8,269 bases of DNA from Pseudomonadota bacterium (lineage in GTDB: Bacteria; Pseudomonadota; Gammaproteobacteria; Burkholderiales; Sulfuricellaceae), in the NCBI GenBank assembly GCA_021783895.1, contig JAJXTJ010000033.1:1-8269 (forward strand), in the 5' to 3' direction. Within the stretch, counting starts at the first letter, position 1; each line of letters begins with the position of its first letter. The position numbers and the translations under genes are program-made. Below, one piece after another: positions 6,975 through 8,269 of this stretch. Under the pieces are notes generated by a model, which was not told the origin of the DNA, did no database searches, and saw only the letters and a program-made list of their open reading frames with translations.

Positions 6975-7307
6975 TCAGCCTCCTTGATTTTCCAGTCCTG
7001 TCGCGAAGACGAAAACAAACTCGCCGCCGTTGATATTCACGCCCAGGTTGCCGCCGTGGCTCTCGGCGTAAGCAAGCCAACCGAGCTTGTCGCCGGTGCA
7101 TTCTTGAACTACCGGGTACCCCACTTCGTTTTTTCCGTCGAACCAGGCGACCAGCATCACATCCATGGCCACCTTCTTGGCGAGAACATCGGCGAGGGCA
7201 TCGGCGGCGGCGTAATCCAAGGCCGCCCCCTGAACGCTGACATCGATCACCTTGAAATTTCTGTGCGGGTCCTGGGCCAACGGGGAACCGGAGCCGACGG
7301 TTTTCAT
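6975..7307 (-). CDS. AF1514-like (DUF5619-like) small protein
   Basis: A 110-residue soluble protein with no signal peptide or membrane segment. After a polar N-terminus (1-17) comes a compact alpha/beta body: [38 protein letters not shown], a single Cys in [12 protein letters not shown] (C70), [22 protein letters not shown]. The AWFD, W-YAESHGG and N-GEFVF-F blocks fit my memory of the AF1514 family, which has a solved fold but no known function. The start ATG at 7307 is chosen over an ATG at 7376 because AGGAG (7314-7318) stands 6 nt before it and the longer form would overlap the HD-GYP gene by about 55 nt. It lies 14 nt after the HD-GYP gene and 1 nt before the ATPase gene, so the three are almost certainly co-transcribed. 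A role in metal stress is inferred only from position. Confidence 0.75.
   Translation of the reverse strand: MKTVGSGSPLAQDPHRNFKVIDVSVQGAALDYAAADALADVLAKKVAMDVMLVAWFDGKNEVGYPVVQECTGDKLGWLAYAESHGGNLGVNINGGEFVFVFATGLENQGG
6979..6985 (-). promoter_or_regulatory. Shine-Dalgarno that decides the ATPase start
   Basis: AAGGAGG lies 5 nt upstream of ATG 6973-6971 and inside the end of the AF1514-like gene. Its strength and spacing argue for initiation here and against the in-frame ATG at 7018, which would add 15 residues with no family similarity. Confidence 0.8.
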
Positions 7308-7321
7308 GCTGTTCTCCTGGT

Positions 7322-8131
7322 TCAAACCTTCGCCTGTTTTAAGCCTGTCACTATCGCGACAGGCGCCATCCCGCACTTCATCGCCACCATCTCGCGCAGG
7401 GTTTTTTCCTCGGCGCTGAAGGCTTCCACCGCCTGGGGATCGAACTGCGCTCCAGCCAAGCGCAGAATCTCCACCTTCGCCGCGTCGAAGGACAATCCCT
7501 TGCGATAAGGACGATCGGAGGTCATCGCATCCAGCGTGTCGATCACCGCGAACAGCCGCGCCGCGAGTGGAATGGCCTCGCCCGAGAGGCCGCGCGGATA
7601 GCCCGTGCCGTCAAAGCGCTCCTCATGGCAGAGAACGATTTCCGCGGCCTCGGCCATGAACTGCACACTCGCGAGAATGCGGTGCCCGATCTCGGGGTGC
7701 GTGCGCATGATCAGCCACTCGTCCTCCGTCAGCGGCCCTTGCTTGAGCAAGATAGCGTCCGGGATGCCGACCTTGCCGATGTCGTGCAGCAACGCGCCCC
7801 AGTAAATCTGACGCAGCCTCTGCGGATCCTGCGTGAAACGCCACGCCAGCACCTGGGTGTGGCAGGCAACGCGCTGCGAATGCAATCCGGTCTCGTGCTC
7901 GCGAGCATCCAACGCCGCCGTCAAGGCCTCGGCCAGGGCAAGATAAGCTTGGTCGCGCTCCACCTGTAAATCGTGCTGTTCCCGCTGCTTGAGGAAACAT
8001 GCCTCGCAGTAGAAACGATCATCCTCCCGCGCGAACGGCGCGGCGGGGATGGCGCGGCCACAGAGGTGGCAGGCCGGCGCGTGGTTCCGCGCTTGCATGG
8101 CACCGCGCGTGTCGGAATGGGCTATCGTCAT
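7322..8131 (-). CDS. HD-GYP domain protein with N-terminal CxxC/CxxC zinc-ribbon-like module
   Basis: A probable cyclic-di-GMP phosphodiesterase or HD-GYP signalling protein. Numbering from the GTG at 8134 (270 aa), residues 21-47 hold CHLCG...YCEAC (C22, C25, C43, C46), a four-cysteine zinc-ribbon-like module. A charged helical linker follows (48-80). The HD-GYP domain then runs to about 250: E81, H85 (HSQRV), HD at 117-118 (LLHDIGKVGIPD), H146 (RTHPEIGHRIL), H170 (CHEERFDGTGYP), the GYP element at 178-180 and D199 in AVIDTLDAM. The usual double His before the GYP loop (HHE) is HEE here, a variant that may alter the metal centre. ATG 8131 is preferred to the adjacent GTG 8134; neither has a strong ribosome site. 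It appears to be the first gene of the block, after a hairpin at 8163-8186. There is no receiver or membrane domain, so the cysteine module is the likely input (inference). Confidence 0.9.
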   Translation of the reverse strand: MTIAHSDTRGAMQARNHAPACHLCGRAIPAAPFAREDDRFYCEACFLKQREQHDLQVERDQAYLALAEALTAALDAREHETGLHSQRVACHTQVLAWRFTQDPQRLRQIYWGALLHDIGKVGIPDAILLKQGPLTEDEWLIMRTHPEIGHRILASVQFMAEAAEIVLCHEERFDGTGYPRGLSGEAIPLAARLFAVIDTLDAMTSDRPYRKGLSFDAAKVEILRLAGAQFDPQAVEAFSAEEKTLREMVAMKCGMAPVAIVTGLKQAKV

Positions 8132-8197
8132 CACACTCGGCCTTTTATCCGGTATGAGGAAACCCGGCGGGAACTTCTCTGCCGGGCTCCGCCCAGA
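8132..8197 (-). promoter_or_regulatory. Short intergenic leader before the HD-GYP gene
   Basis: A 66-nt gap holding a hairpin and then CATACCGGATAAAAGGCCGAG ahead of the start. GATAAA would be a poor -10, with TTCCCG as a poor -35 at 18-nt spacing inside the hairpin. No clear operator is visible. Either the operon promoter is weak and regulated, or transcription enters from the partial gene upstream. Confidence 0.2.
8163..8186 (-). terminator. GC hairpin with short T-run, possible weak intrinsic terminator
   Basis: CCCGGC (8186-8181 on the minus strand) pairs exactly with GCCGGG (8168-8163) around a 12-nt centre. TTT and then CC follow at 8162-8158. It begins 11 nt after the stop of the partial upstream gene, as expected for a terminator, but the T-run is too short for strong termination, so read-through into the HD-GYP gene is likely. 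Confidence 0.45.
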
Positions 8198-8269
8198 TCA
8201 CTTCTTCTTGGGTGCGTCGCCGTGCATCATCTCGTCCATCTGCTTGCGCATCTGATCCATGCGCTTCTG
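8198..8269 (-). CDS. C-terminal end of an unidentified Met-rich protein (partial)
   Basis: The last 23 codons and a TGA stop (8200-8198) of a gene that begins beyond 8269. The visible end reads QKRMDQMRKQMDEMMHGD followed by APKKK. Met residues at visible positions 4, 7, 11 and 14-15 follow a 3-4-3 spacing, so they would line one face of an amphipathic helix. The tail is basic. The frame is supported by the open reading to the window edge and by the hairpin just after the stop. Methionine faces occur in periplasmic Cu/Ag-binding proteins, but this piece is too short to assign a family. Confidence 0.6.
   Translation of the reverse strand, partial: QKRMDQMRKQMDEMMHGDAPKKK

Noticed and set aside
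6974..7018. 15-residue N-terminal extension of the ATPase (ATG at 7018)
   Set aside because: It overlaps the AF1514-like gene, and the strong ribosome site at 6979-6985 points to ATG 6973, where the YHS domain begins at once.
4988..7033. 681-codon open frame on the plus strand
   Set aside because: It is the antisense shadow of the P1B ATPase in high-GC DNA. The translation is low-complexity His/Arg/Gly/Asp-rich with no domain, while the opposite strand has every ATPase motif.
7308..7376. 23-residue N-terminal extension of the AF1514-like protein
   Set aside because: It would overlap the HD-GYP coding region and has no ribosome site, whereas ATG 7307 has AGGAG at ideal spacing.
1..8269. Insertion sequence, integron, CRISPR, tRNA or phage elements
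   Set aside because: No transposase, integrase, regularly spaced repeats, tRNA-like cloverleaf or terminal inverted repeats could be found by eye.

Overview
This is a GC-rich, gene-dense window in which every supported gene lies on the minus strand, so transcription runs from 8269 towards 1. It looks like a metal-resistance (copper/silver-type) accessory cluster from a proteobacterium. Betaproteobacterial origin is my best guess from gene content and codon use; no rRNA or housekeeping gene is present to confirm it. No rRNA, tRNA, CRISPR array, transposase or integrase was seen.

Layout in transcription order: (1) 8269-8198, the last 23 codons of an unidentified gene with a Met-rich helix and a Lys tail, followed by a GC hairpin with a short T-run; (2) 8131-7322, an HD-GYP cyclic-di-GMP phosphodiesterase-like protein with an N-terminal CxxC...CxxC module; (3) 7307-6975, a small AF1514-like (DUF5619-like) protein; (4) 6973-4628, a CopA-type P1B ATPase with two N-terminal YHS domains instead of CxxC HMA domains; (5) 4631-3831, a membrane-anchored class I SAM methyltransferase; (6) 3818-3336, a secreted protein resembling P19/Tp34-type periplasmic metal-binding proteins; (7) 3312-3070, a DUF2933 two-helix membrane protein; (8) 3073-2423, an isoprenylcysteine-carboxyl-methyltransferase-family membrane protein; then a 61-nt gap with a hairpin; (9) 2361-1861, a soluble protein with a YHS domain plus a cysteine-free HMA-like fold; (10) 1864-848, a tandem-duplicated DUF1566 protein; then a 183-nt gap with hairpins; (11) 664-1, the N-terminal part of a TolC/CusC-type outer-membrane efflux protein that runs off the window.

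Genes 2 to 8 are packed with gaps of 1 to 23 nt or 4-nt overlaps (ATGA at 4628 and 3070), and genes 9 and 10 overlap by GTGA at 1861. They are therefore probably one or two translationally coupled operons. The inferred logic is export of a soft metal from the cytosol (ATPase with YHS proteins as donors or sensors), handling in the periplasm and membrane (P19-like protein, DUF2933), and expulsion across the outer membrane (TolC, presumably followed by an RND pump outside the window). The less expected parts are the HD-GYP protein, two unrelated methyltransferases, the AF1514-like protein and the DUF1566 duplication. No metal-responsive regulator gene lies in the window.
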